Assembly: GCA_037074615.1 (NCBI GenBank)
Contig: CM073532.1
Span: forward strand, 10,175,501-10,239,500
Length of the DNA: 64,000 nucleotides
DNA from: Leucaena leucocephala
Lineage: Eukaryota; Streptophyta; Magnoliopsida; Fabales; Fabaceae
Direction of reading: 5' to 3'
A program made the position numbers and the translations under genes. Under the pieces are notes generated by a model, which was given only the letters and a program-made list of their open reading frames with translations, made no database searches and was not told where the DNA came from. Of this stretch, positions 45,156 through 56,059 are shown piece by piece (the first letter of the stretch is position 1; every line of letters begins with the position of its first letter).

Positions 45156-45482
45156 ATGGTCTCTTCCTCACGCACGCCTCCTTCTCTGCCCCACAAAAGA
45201 AACAGAGACGACTTTGAAGACAAACATCCTGATCCTCACCCTTCTGTTCCTTCTCCTCCTCCCCTGGTTGTGACTCTGATAGAGCGCCTTGAAGAACTCA
45301 TACTGCACTTCAATGGGCTGGAGGACTCCGTGGAAGAACTGAATTGGAAAGTTGACAGACTGAAAGCAAGTTTCAGAGATTTCCGCTTAGAAGTTTATCG
45401 CCATCAACCCCGTGATAGCTTCTTTAATCCTGTTGATCTTACCCAAACTGATGACTCCCAAAACTCCGAGTCTGATGAGTAG
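45156..45482 (+). CDS. Small CACTA-borne coiled-coil protein, copy 2 (function unknown)
   Basis: An uninterrupted 108-codon frame: MVSSSRTPPSLPHKRNRDDF, PSPPPL, then LIERLEELILHFNGLEDSVE and ELNWKVDRLKASFRDFRLEV, ending HQPRDSFFNPV and DDSQNSESDE. It lies 900 bases downstream of copy 1, and the subterminal sequence in front of it (44770-45155) resembles that in front of copy 1 (42015-42238 plus 44145-44257). The module has therefore been duplicated in tandem. Charged and leucine positions are conserved between copies while the Ser/Pro segment varies, which suggests coding constraint. Confidence 0.6.
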   Translation: MVSSSRTPPSLPHKRNRDDFEDKHPDPHPSVPSPPPLVVTLIERLEELILHFNGLEDSVEELNWKVDRLKASFRDFRLEVYRHQPRDSFFNPVDLTQTDDSQNSESDE

Positions 45483-45919
45483 TGAAAGATTGCAACTTTT
45501 ATATATTCTGATATATATTTTTTTTTGTAAAAATTAATGACATAGTGGTCTATCATTTTAAAAAAAACTGATATATTTTACACCGGTTTATATATAGTGG
45601 CCGGTGTAAAATATACTCTCTACATCTGTTGTATATATATCTACACCGGTATAACATTTTGTCCGGTGTATATTTTCTTACCAAATAAACTTTCTTTTTT
45701 AATTTTTTTTACCAAATACTCTTTTATTTGGTACATTTCTCGCGCCTTCCATCTCTCATTTTCCCCTGGTTCGCGTGTTAAGTCTTCTCGGCGCTTCACA
45801 GACGGTGAGTTTTGTTTTGAACTCCTCTCGAGAACTGAAAATTTATTCTCTCCATGCATTAGCTGCAACGTAATGGTTTCTTATTTTCTATTTTTCTAGT
45901 TTCTTAGTCTTCCACAAAT

Positions 45920-47182
45920 ATGGATCGTAGTTGGATAAATGCTAAACGAACAAGTGTTGAGTATGCTGAGGGGGTGAAGGTGTTTTTGGATTTTGCTAAA
46001 CGGAATGGTGATGATGACAATGGAAGGTTTTATTGTCCTTGTGTGAGTTATTTGAATGAGAGAAAACAAAGTCCTGCTGATATTTACACTCATCTAATTT
46101 GTGAGGGGTTTTGCAAGAGTTACACGGTATGGGTATGGCATGGTGAACAGGTGGAACAGACCTTTGACGATGACATAGATACTGATGATCGAGTAGAGGA
46201 CATGATTCATGATATTGGAGAAGATGCTTTTATGCGGTCACAAGCATATGGTAATATGTGCAATGATGCAGAAAAGCTTCTATACCCAGGGTGTAGAAAA
46301 TACAACCTGTTGAATACGGTGTTGAGATTGGTAAGTGTGAAAGCTCGGCATGGGTGGAGTGACAGTGATTTTTCAGAATTGCTTGAGTTGTTATAGGACA
46401 TGTTTCCTGAAGAAAATACGTTACCCAAACGCTACTATGTCGATGAGGAGTGTTGATCGTAATGAATTGCAGCAAATACACTTACACATCTTGAATAATA
46501 TTGATGAAGTTTAAGACTATATTGTTGTTCATAAATATCTTGTCCAAAAAAAAATAATAGGATGAAAGAGCAAAGGCTGATTAGAGAACACAATAAATCT
46601 TTTGTACATTGGTTCAAACTAGAGGTTGAAAATGAGAGTTGTGTTACTGATATAGTTAGATGGTTGGCATGTGGTCCTGAACATAATGTGATCTGTTGGA
46701 ATTCATTTGATATCAACGGGTATTCTTTTTGTACGAAGTCCCTAGATGATAGAAGTAGCGTGCAAAACAGTGGTGTTATGTTAGTGGCTGAAGCTATGCA
46801 TTTCTCTAGTTCAAAAGACAACAATCCTAAATTAGCAGCTATCCCTTATTATGGCGTTGTTGAAGAGATTTGGTAGGTGGACTACTCCAAATTCAAAGTT
46901 CCCGTGTTCAAATGCAAGCGGGCTAATGTAAATAATAGTGTTATGGTCGATCAGTTAGGATTTATACTGGTTGATTTGAATAATACAAGTTTTGGGGATG
47001 AGCCTTTCATTATGGCAGACCAAGCAAAGCAAGTGTTCTCTATCACTGATCCTCAAAATGAAAGATGGCCTGTCGCGCTCCAAGGAAAAAGGGTTGTTGA
47101 CAATGATGATTCTATTTGTGAGATCCCTTCTTTTTCAGTAGGTTTACCAAAATTAAATGAAGAAAAAGTGGATTCTGATTGA
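45920..47182 (+). pseudogene. CACTA TNP2 transposase, internally deleted
   Basis: The N-terminus MDRSWINAKRTSVEYAEGVK, then FYCPCVSY, HLICEGFCKSYTVWVWHGE, is the transposase-associated zinc domain of plant CACTA TNP2. Then GCRKYNLLNTVLRL...HGWSDSDFSELLELL. A TAG at 46394-46396 and, after PEENTLPKRYY, a jump at about 46430-46445 delete the central catalytic region. RNELQQIHLHIL, EHNKSFVHWFKLEVENE, INGYSFCTKSLDD, QNSGVMLVAEA, YYGVVEEIW, then VPVFKCKRANV and ADQAKQVFSITDP make up the C-terminal DUF4216 region. Stops at about 46513, 46559 and 46876. The catalytic core is lost. Confidence 0.88.
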
Positions 47183-47339
47183 TTTCTATGTGTTTCTTGT
47201 TTTTTATGTAGTTTAAACATGCAATATTAAATTTCTTGTTATGATTGCGTATATGATTTTGATGTAATAATAACAGAGACATATTCTTGTTCTGATAAGA
47301 ATGTTGTGACGCCAAGGGATGGGATGATATATATGATGA

Positions 47340-47600
47340 TGGAGTTTAAAAAAATAACTACAACATTAAAACCGGTCTTAAGTTCTATCTGGTGTAAAAA
47401 GTCTACTACTGACAATTTGGTAAATAAATTATAGTTTGATTTTACACCGGTTTATACTTTATCCAGTGTTATATTTTAGACCGTGTTATGTTTTACACCG
47501 GATTTATACTTTATCCGGTGTAAAATGTATAAATTTTACATCGGTTATGTTGTTGTTCGGGTTAGAATAATTTATATACGGTGTAAAATATTTATGTACA
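47340..47600. repeat. Inner cluster of TACACCGG motifs in CACTA B
   Basis: ACACCGG or its complement CCGGTGTAAAA occurs repeatedly between the TNP2 and TNPA genes, in both orientations. It resembles the subterminal arrays at the element ends, so it may be a shared regulatory or binding region, or the join of two elements. Confidence 0.65.
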
Positions 47601-47962
47601 TTTTTTAAGCCAGCCCCTTGGCGCGACTGTCATTCTTATTTCTCACGTACTCTGTCATTTCTCCGCTCGTCGTGCTCTGTAGTTTTCGCGAGGCTTCTCC
47701 TTGCTCAGTCGTTCTTCTTTGTTGTCTCTCTCGTTCTGCTATTTCGTGTACGTGTTCTTTGCACTTATTTTCCTGTGTGTACATGCTTCGCCGTTTTTAT
47801 GTTCATTTAATCTAGGTTTTCTATTTTTCCTGACAAATGCTTGCACATATCTTTCCATTCATAACTGCTAAAGGAACAAGTTTTGTGTACTCTGACGGGT
47901 TGAAGGAAAAAGGGTTAAATCTATTTACAATGTTTTTGATGTTGTTATTGCGTATATAGGAA

Positions 47963-50810
47963 TATGTGGGATAGAGTTACTCAGATTGAGGCTAGTGATG
48001 CTCCAAGCGCCACTACGCAAAGGAAGGGCAGAAGTGTGACTCGTTTGAAAGACATTACAAAGGACAGAAAATAGGGGAAAATGCTTCCGATAGAGTTTGA
48101 CAGAAACTGGAACCCAACTGGTGAACACATGGCAAAGTACGTAAGTTTTGTCAGCTTCCTAGCACGCAACAAGCCTAGCATCACCTATTTGACTTGGGAT
48201 GCCGTGGATGATCGCGTGAAGAATCAAATTTGGGACCCTATCCGGGTATAGAAACTATCTAATATTGCATGCAGAGCAATACCAAATACACAACTGTTTG
48301 TTGATTACTCTGCTTTCAATGGCAATCATTGCAGCTCACTTACGATGTTCCCAACAATGAGTTCTTGAATAAGAAGACATTATCTTATTGAGCTAAGCGT
48401 TGGAGGGCATTCAAGACACAACTAGCTCATCAGTATGTGCATGGACAGAATAGAAGTGGTCATCCTCAACCTTCTCCATGCAGCAAATATCAATTCATTG
48501 ACGAAGCTGCTTGGGAAGAATTTGTTAGGATTTGGACCACGCCAGCAACAATGGTAAGTGTATCCTTTTGTATGTGTTGGCAGAAAACGTATCAGAGTAT
48601 CATATGTATTGATTTTAACTACTTTATGTCTTGTAGGAAAAAAGGGCAAAAGCGATTGAATACGCCCTCAAGAATGATTGCCACCACACAATGTCTCGAG
48701 GGGGTTATGCGAAGGCAGAAAGAGAGTTGTTGGGGGCCAAGAGGAAGAGGCTAGAAGAAAATGCTGGGTCGGATCCTAATGTTCTTCTTGACCCCCCTCT
48801 CCGATACGTCGTGAAGAAAAATGGTTGTACGCTCGCCAAAGGAAGAGCGGAACATTTACAAGCGACAATGCTCGCATGATTGCTGAAAAAATTATAAGCA
48901 CTACTTGCATTATTTTATTTTAGTAGACTATAATTATATCATTTTCCTTATGTTTATTCTTTCTATACTATAGAGTGATCTTAAACAACAAGAGTCCTAT
49001 GGATCCTTCAAGTCAGATGGTACGAATGACATCTTGATTGTTGCCACTGGGAAATAAGACCATGGGGGCCGTGTCAAGGGAGTTGGAAGAGGTGTGGGTA
49101 TAAGAGATTACTTTGGAGCATCTCAAAGACGTTCTCCACATGTGGTGCTGAGGGCAGAGTTGGAATCCTTGCTCTCCACCATAAGGGCAGAGGCTTGGAT
49201 AGAGGCTAGGGCACAAGCAGAAGCTTCAATTGAGGCGCGATTACAAGAGGGGTTATCAAAGATCAATGATGAAATATTGTCCATGATGAAATCAAGGCAG
49301 CAAGAGCCAACTGATCCCCTCCCGCCCTCAATTGCAGCCCGTCCAAGCACTAAAGGGAGTTGTTGTTTTCCGCTGTCAGAGGATGCAAAACATTGTGATC
49401 TATATGTGAAGGATCCTCTTAGACGCTTAGTGGCACATGGCTCCATCCATAGCCTAGGGGCAACTGTTCACCACATCCAAATTCAGGACGATCAATTAAG
49501 GGTGACAGTTGAAGACCTGCTAATTGGAGCTGCTCTTGTCCCAATTCCCACTGATGAGGTGAAGACAGTGAGCCAAGCAAAAGGGACTTTCATATTGTGG
49601 CCAAAGCATCTTGTTTCGGATCACGTCGCCTCATTCCCAGCCAACTTCCCACCCCTCCTACTTTGAATGCCATGCAACTTGTGATCCTATTGGCATATGA
49701 CAAAATGTTCCATGTGGACGCGTTGCCTATAGATTCAGGTGTGGGTGACATGGGGGCACCGACCTTCCTTGACCATGCGGACGTCAAATCTCTGATCACT
49801 CCCAAGGAAGAACTAACCTCCGGCTGCATCTAAGTATTTTTAATGTAAGTATAATTTAAATGTAAATATATGTAATAACAAAGTTCAAGTCTTACAACTA
49901 ATGTCGTGTATGCATTACCTGTAGGTACATGCAAGCTGAGTTGGTTTCCTCCAAGGGCAAACAAAAAAAGTTTGGATTCCTATGCCTACTTCAGATTTAT
50001 GCTAAAGGGACCTCTCAATCTTTGAGGCTTGCATACATTTCAAGGAGGCTCGGTGAAACCGATATTAATTGTTTCTTCGCACTATATATGCAGGAGTAAG
50101 AATAATAATATTTCATTTTATTTCATATATACTAGTTTTGTATTTGCTTAATTATAATACTCATTCTCTTTTAAGTAATCTCTACAGCAATCATTGGCAA
50201 CTTGTCATCCTATGTAAGCATAGCTATAAAGTTTTCTTCTTATACTCCCTCCATTACAAGTCATCTGTTGATGTCAAGAAGATTATGAACACGTGAGTTC
50301 TCTTCTATACATAATGATCTTTGTGATAAATGGGTTACTAACTTATAACTTTGGTCATAGGGCTATGAGGACGTTCGCAGTTGTAAGGGGCCTTAAACAC
50401 GCTAATTTGGTGAGGGACCCTAAATGGATCACACTGAAGGTAATAAAAGTATATATTAGGTGTTAGCTAGGTTCCCTGTTTTGATGATGAGAAATAATTT
50501 TTATCTTGTTAACATTACAGAGTTGAAGGCAACCCAGAGAAAGCAACTTGTGCGGCTTCTACATAGTTAGACACATGGTCAATTATCTTGTCAAATAGGA
50601 TTGACCTAACTGAGGAGGTAAAATTGTATTTTTAATGATTTCATATTTCTTAATTGTCAATCTAATCTATATTAGTAATGCCTTAATTTCTTTGATTTTG
50701 ATTTTATATTGCAGATGTTTGATCAACCTGATCCATTTTCTGACCAAGATATTGAGGACCTGCGTAATCGGTGGGCAGAGTTTTTTGTTCAATTCCTTCC
50801 TTCTCAATAG
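47963..50810 (+). pseudogene. CACTA B second gene: TNPA-like (Ptta/En/Spm) plus Ulp1-like protease
   Basis: The ATG at 47963 opens MWDRVTQIEASDAPSATTQR, then RSVTRLKDITKDRK, LPIEFDRNWNPTGEHMAKYV and SITYLTWDAVDDRVKNQIWD. Later exons carry KRWRAFKTQLAHQYVHG, MSRGGYAKAERELLGAKRKR, GVGRGVGIRDYFGASQRRS, a coiled segment, and a DUF8039-like domain (LVAHGSIHSLGATVHHIQIQ, LVPIPTDEV, GTFILWPKHLVSDHV). The C-terminal Ulp1-like part has NHWQLVILC (His), QPRESNLCGFYIVRHMV (Gln, Cys) and DLRNRWAEFFVQFLPSQ. The catalytic Asp position is Tyr (FFLYSL where FDSL is expected). Stops near 48072, 48392 and 49057 and a frame change near 49640 mark decay. Introns keep GT...AG. It is homologous to 22436-25474. Confidence 0.8.
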
Positions 50811-50999
50811 TATTTGTCTTTCACTGAATAACTTTTTCTACTTTTCTATTCAAATTGTAGCATTTTTGTATTAAATTTTATTAAATGAATAATATAATGA
50901 GCAATTGAATTATATATGTCTCTAGCATCTTGAACTGATCAATGATCGATGATTGAGTCGTATATTATATTTGGGCAGTTTATTTATGAAGCTTCAGGC

Positions 51000-51421
51000 C
51001 AATGAAATATATTAAATATAAATTTAATAATATCTACATCGGAGGTATATACCTGCCGGTGTAGAAAGAACATATATCATAATATAAATTTAATAACATC
51101 TATATCGGACGTATATACAACCGGTGTTAACATTTGAATAATCCACACCGTCCCAATATTCAACTGGTGTTAACATTTGAATAATCTACACCGTCCCAAT
51201 ATTCAACCGGTGTAGATGTTATAAAATAATATACCGGATGTAAAAGTGAACCGCTTTAAAATGTCGACCGGTTTAAAAAAGTATACATTCTACACCGGTC
51301 ATGTGACAGGTGTAAAATGTCTCACTTTTTACACGGTCCGTTTCTACACCGATTATATGTGCGATGTAGAATGCCATTTTTCAACCGGTATAGAAATCCT
51401 TTTTTCCAGCCGTGAGTAGTA
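51000..51421. repeat. Subterminal repeat array at the right end of CACTA B
   Basis: CCGGTGTAGA, ACACCGTCCCAATATTCAAC (twice, at about 51147 and 51191), ACCGGTTTAAAA and related motifs repeat in both orientations. They match the left subterminal region (CGGTTTTAAA, GACCGGTGGC). Confidence 0.8.
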
Positions 51422-51604
51422 TGAAATTAGGATAATCTAGTCGAATAATGTTAATCCCTCTTGTTGTTTTGAGTTGCAGAAGTTAGTAGTTGTGAGTATG
51501 ATAATCAGCATAATTTAGTTTGTACAATGATAATTCAATTTGTACAGAACAATTTTACAAAAGAAAGTAAGCCCAAGAACAAGCCATTGTTGGAAACACC
51601 ATGC

Positions 51605-51888
51605 AAAGACAAGGGAGAACTATTATATGTGTACTTATACTTTCTTTTAATTTTTAATTTGATACTTGTATTATTGTTTTCTTATTAAATCCTTTAATTT
51701 TACTCCAATAGCATTATTAATCTTTGTAACTTTGTCCTACTAGCTCTATTAACCTCAGTACAGAAGCTATTTGTGTTGACAGGGCAAAATTAAAGAATTT
51801 AATAAGGGATAAAAACAACACAGGTAACAAATAAAATATTAAGAGAAAGTATAGAAACCTCTAAAATGGTTTTCCCAAAGAAAAGAAA
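51605..51888. mobile_element. MITE, right of the CACTA composite
   Basis: The same family as 41456-41716 in the opposite orientation. Shared segments are TTAATCTTTGTAA, CTAGCTCTATTA-type and AAGCTATTTGTG. The ends ACTTATACTTTCTTTTAATT and AATATTAAGAGAAAGTATAG are inverted repeats of each other. Confidence 0.7.
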
Positions 51889-52156
51889 AAAAATGGTTCA
51901 ATCATGTCCAAAGACATTATTCTTAAGAATTATTCCGTCACACAATGTTAAAATAAAAGTTGACACTCATATGGATTAAATGAATCCTTCCTGTAACAAT
52001 GCATGGTGACAAAAACAGCAAAAATAAAATAGTGAACTTAGCAATAAGAAGATAAGAGAAGAGGATCATATAGCTCAAAAGTTCAAGAGCTAGTGTGCAC
52101 TAAACTTTAACTTCATGTCCCTTTTATTGGCCATGGATCCATGTTAGGGTAAGAAA

Positions 52157-53345
52157 CACTACAAAAAAGATGTTTTGTAGCAGTTATATTTTTTGCCTTT
52201 GTAACAGTTTACCTAACCGGTCTAAATTCTGGAGTTCCAAATAGTTTTCTAGCTACTCATGAAAGTCAAAACACTAGAAACATTTATAGCGATTTTATGA
52301 ATTTAGTAGCGGCATACAAACTGCTACAAATGTGTTAATAAAAATAAGGGAAAAAACTTTTGTAGTGATCACTACAGAAAAAAAGGTGATTTACAGTGGT
52401 AAGTTTTTTTTGTATTTATACCGGTTATAATTGCTGGAAACAAGTTTTGTAGCACTCAGCCCAATAGCTACAAAGACGTGTGCTACAAACACTTTTGTAG
52501 AGGTTTCAATAACCGCTACACATCACAGTCAAACCACTGTAAACTTGTTTAGCGGGTTTATTGATTTTGTAGCGGGTCACTCAACCGCTATAAATGTATA
52601 TGTTAATCTAAGGGATAAATTTTTGTAGCAGTTCACTCAACCGCTACAAATTATGTGGCAAGTTGGCGGGAAGGGCAAAAGGTAACAAAAAATTTAGACG
52701 GGAAATGAAAATATTTGGTATTAGCGCCAAACATTTGTAGTGGTTATTAAACTGCTACAAATTTTGGCGCATTCTTCAAAAAAATTTAAAATCGAAATGT
52801 CCCGCGTTGAGTGTTTGTAGCTCTTGAAACCTCTACAAATGTTGCAACCTTTCTAAAAATTTTATTTTTTGAGAAATATTGAAGATATAGAAAGTGTAAA
52901 AATTGATATTATTAATTTGGTAGAAAGTTATACAAGAAGATGAAAGGTGTAGAAAAGAGTTAGAAAGTGAAAAAATTGTAAGAAATATTATATATAATTA
53001 ATTGAATAAATCTAGTAATTTGTGTAAGAAAGATCTGAAAAGAATAAATTGATATGTTATAAAAATAAATGTACAAAAAAAAGAGATAAACTTATAAATT
53101 ATAGTGCTCTTAAAAGGTAACAAAAGAACCAACCTAAGGCTAAAAAGATAGGAGAGGAATAACTAGCAGAGAGGAGAGGAGAGGAGAGGAAGAAGCAACG
53201 CACAACAAGACTGGGGGGAGGGGAGGTATTTATAGACGCTAGGTTTCATTTTGTAGCAGTTTTATGCATTTACAGCGGTTTATTGAGTTTTATAATGGTT
53301 TATTGTACGAGGAATTTGTAGCGGTTATTGTAACCGCTACTAACG
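52157..53345. repeat. Array of AACCGCTACAAA / TTTGTAGCGGTT palindromes with CACTA-like starts
   Basis: A CACTACAAAAAA start at 52157 pairs with ACTTTTGTAGTG ending at 52367, and a second start CACTACAGAAAAAAAGG follows at 52370. From there to 53345 the motif TTTGTAGCGGTT and its complement recur many times in pairs. This is typical of CACTA subterminal arrays that bind the element's own protein. It differs in sequence from the TACACCGG arrays of CACTA B, so it belongs to a different family. Confidence 0.8.
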
Positions 53346-53429
53346 TGTGCTTCTTTATTTTTTTAAAACATTTAATTTTCTTTGTAATTATTTTTGTATA
53401 ATAAGAAATGCTATATTAAGAATTCCAAA

Positions 53430-54130
53430 GCGTAATAAAAGTCATTCATCGTCATCATCACCTTGCCTGAAAAGAGAATTTTGATAACAAAATATTGTTA
53501 GGTTTAGTTTATAATCAGATTAAAATGGATTAAAATTTAAATTTGAAGTAAAAGAGTTTTTAAGTAATTTAATAACCACAATTGTAAATAAATAATGGGA
53601 TGAAGATGTCACATACCTGATAATGGGTAAATTGTCATCACCTTAAGAGAAGAAGTTTTCAAAATTTGTCAGTTGGAAGGGCTCGTTGTCGTAAGCGATG
53701 ATATCACCATCACCCATGTAAAAAAGATCTCGTGACTTAAAGTGAACCATTATATTCTAATCTTTATACTTCTCGTCCTCCACATAATAAATATGTTATA
53801 CCTCAAAGGCCAGAATGAATAGCTCATCATCTTCAGATTCACTTGTATGAACGAGCCTAGAAAAATTAACATATGTGATGCCCAAGTCATCAATAGTAAG
53901 TCCCTGTGAAGATGTCACCTTTGCCCAGAGCACTTGAAGAGGGTTACAGAGAAAAGCTTGTAATTTAACTTAACGATATCAATAAACTTTCCATAATAAG
54001 TGATGCCGCGTACGTCACTGTCATTACTGCTACCATAACTCCTAGTTCCAAATGTGCTGTAAACCCCCTGGAGTTTTATGTTAGCAATCCCTGGTCATGT
54101 GCAACGGTGCAAAACTTGAACCCGTTAATA
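53430..54130 (-). pseudogene. TNP2 C-terminal fragment (CACTA family D)
   Basis: The minus strand reads NINGFKFCTVAHDQG, then after a shift QGVYSTFGTRSYGSSN, ITYYGKFIDIVKLNYKLFSV, LFKCSGQ, then blocks for RLVHTSESEDDELFILAFE-type sequence and a terminal acidic tail RQGDDDDE near 53440-53470. This is the DUF4216 end of a TNP2 transposase. It matches 56340-56930 nearly block for block. Several frameshifts and stops. No catalytic domain is attached. Confidence 0.75.
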
Positions 54131-54690
54131 TTATACGCAATATATTTAAAATAACAAATACACAATGGCACATTTATTGATTATAAATAAATAATTGTAT
54201 GACAGTCTCTATATTTTCATAAGTAAATAATCAATATATAAATAAAGTCTAATTTATTTAAAAAATTCATAATTCAATAATCAAAATATTAAATTCCTAA
54301 TCACAATTCTAATTAACAGATAAAAATATTCCTACTCAAACACCACTCATATGAAATAAACTAATTTATATTCCTAGTTAAACAGGTACTCGTAATCCAA
54401 TTTATATTCCTTATTAACAAATAAAAACAAAATCCAATATAATAAAAACATTTCTAACCATATAAACTATGCTAAATAAATAGTTAAATAACACAAAAGA
54501 AGGATTTATAATCAAAATATAACTAAATTATAAAAAACTCAAATTCTTAAATAAATAAACAAACTACGTAAGTAAATTTCTATTCGTACCTCAAAAGTAG
54601 ACTAAAATCTCGATATCCACGTCAAATAAGACTTCTTATCACAATTAAGCAAAGCTTCGTTATTCACAAATTGTAAAACTTTAAAATGAA
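54131..54690. other. AT-rich spacer
   Basis: No homology recognised. Possibly TNP2 intron sequence or degraded element DNA. Confidence 0.4.
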
Positions 54691-55530
54691 GGAGCAGGGG
54701 TATTTATAGGTTGCTTGAAAATGAATTTTATGTAGCGATTTGTCTATTTGTAGTGGTTAATTATGACAAACAGCTTCAAAATGCCAACGGTTTTTGACAC
54801 ATGTCCATGCAATGGTGTGTCTGCTAGTTTGCAGCTATTCAAACCACTACAAAAAATGTTCCTAGAGCGGAATGAGAATCGTCATTTTTCTTTGTGAAGT
54901 TTGTAACAGTGACAACCGTTGCAAAATTTCCATAGGGAAAATTATAGTGGTTGGAAACCACTGTAAACTTCTGTTAAACCAACTGTCACTTATCCGCTTG
55001 ATTTTTACAACAGTTTAGACTGCTGGAAACTATTTGTACGTGTTGGCACAAATTTTAGTGGCAGTTTTAACCGCTGTAATATTGTTCTCTCCTTATGGTG
55101 CCAGTTTGGAGCCATATTTATAGCAGTTGTAATCGCTATAAATATCTACTAAGGCATTGTTCATGGTCAAACAACTATAAAGTTATAGCGGTTCATCGTC
55201 CAATCGCTATAAAATGACACTTTGCAGTAATTTGCGTTTAAATATTACAAATAAACTGCTACAGCTCTTAGTTTTTTTTTGTGGTGGATTATCAAACAAT
55301 TATAAAGTCATCACTGGTTGGTAGAAAAGGAAAATATTCCCAAGGGGACAAAATATTTGTAGCGGTTTATAAACTGCTAGTAACTTGAGGAGGGAAACAA
55401 AAACTTTCACCATGGCGCCTTTTTAGCAGAATTATAACCGCTACAAATGTTTGTGCTATACTAAAAAAAGATATCAAAATCTAATTATTCCCACCAGTTG
55501 AAAGTTTGTAGCCGTTTGAAACTGCTACAA
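54690..55530. repeat. Second array of GTAGCGGTT / AACCGCTACAAA palindromes
   Basis: The same motif family as 52157-53345, denser and more degenerate, in both orientations. It ends near GTTTGAAACTGCTACAAATG at about 55515. Confidence 0.8.
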
Positions 55531-56059
55531 ATGTTACAGGTTTGATAAAAAAACAAAAAAAAAACTGTGTGTTTAATGATAATTATAATTATATATATAA
55601 ATATATTAATTTTTAAAACTATGTATATATGCACATATAAATATGATTTATTAAATTTGATAGTTCAAAGTTTTATTATGATAATTGAGTATATTATTTA
55701 GTTGAACTATGTTATATAATTTGATATATTTTATTTGATAAGATATACTTAAGATATAGAAAGTGTACAAATTGATATTAGATAGCTAGAAAGTGTTGGA
55801 AGTAGATGAAGAAAGGGGTAGAAGAGAGTTAGAAAGTGAAAAAAGTATAGAAAATATGATATAGAATTGATTATAAAGATCCACCAATTTGTGTTAAAAG
55901 GACTTGAAAAAAAAAGAATACACATATTAATAAAGAATAAGTATAGAAACCTAGCTAAAATAAAAATAAACTTATAAATCCAAATGATCTTATCACCATA
56001 TGAAAAATAACTAAATAAAGGAAAAAAGGGGGAAAAAAAGGCTGAAGGAAGAAGAGAAA

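Larger units (their letters stand above)
42004..51421 (+). mobile_element. Composite CACTA transposon B
   Basis: The left end is CACTAGTAGAAAATTGG. The right end is a degenerate TTTTTTCCAGCCGTGAGTAGTA. No matching 3 bp target duplication was found, so the right limit is approximate and two elements cannot be excluded. Many subterminal ACCGGTTTAAA / TACACCGG motifs line both ends and an inner region (47340-47600). Contents in order: a copia solo LTR, two small coiled-coil ORFs in tandem, an internally deleted TNP2 gene, and a TNPA/Ulp1-like gene. This order is usual for plant CACTA elements apart from the small ORFs. Confidence 0.8.

Noticed and set aside
42001..51424. Three-base target duplication for CACTA B
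   Set aside because: ATT on the left and TGA or ATG on the right do not match, so no duplication is claimed.
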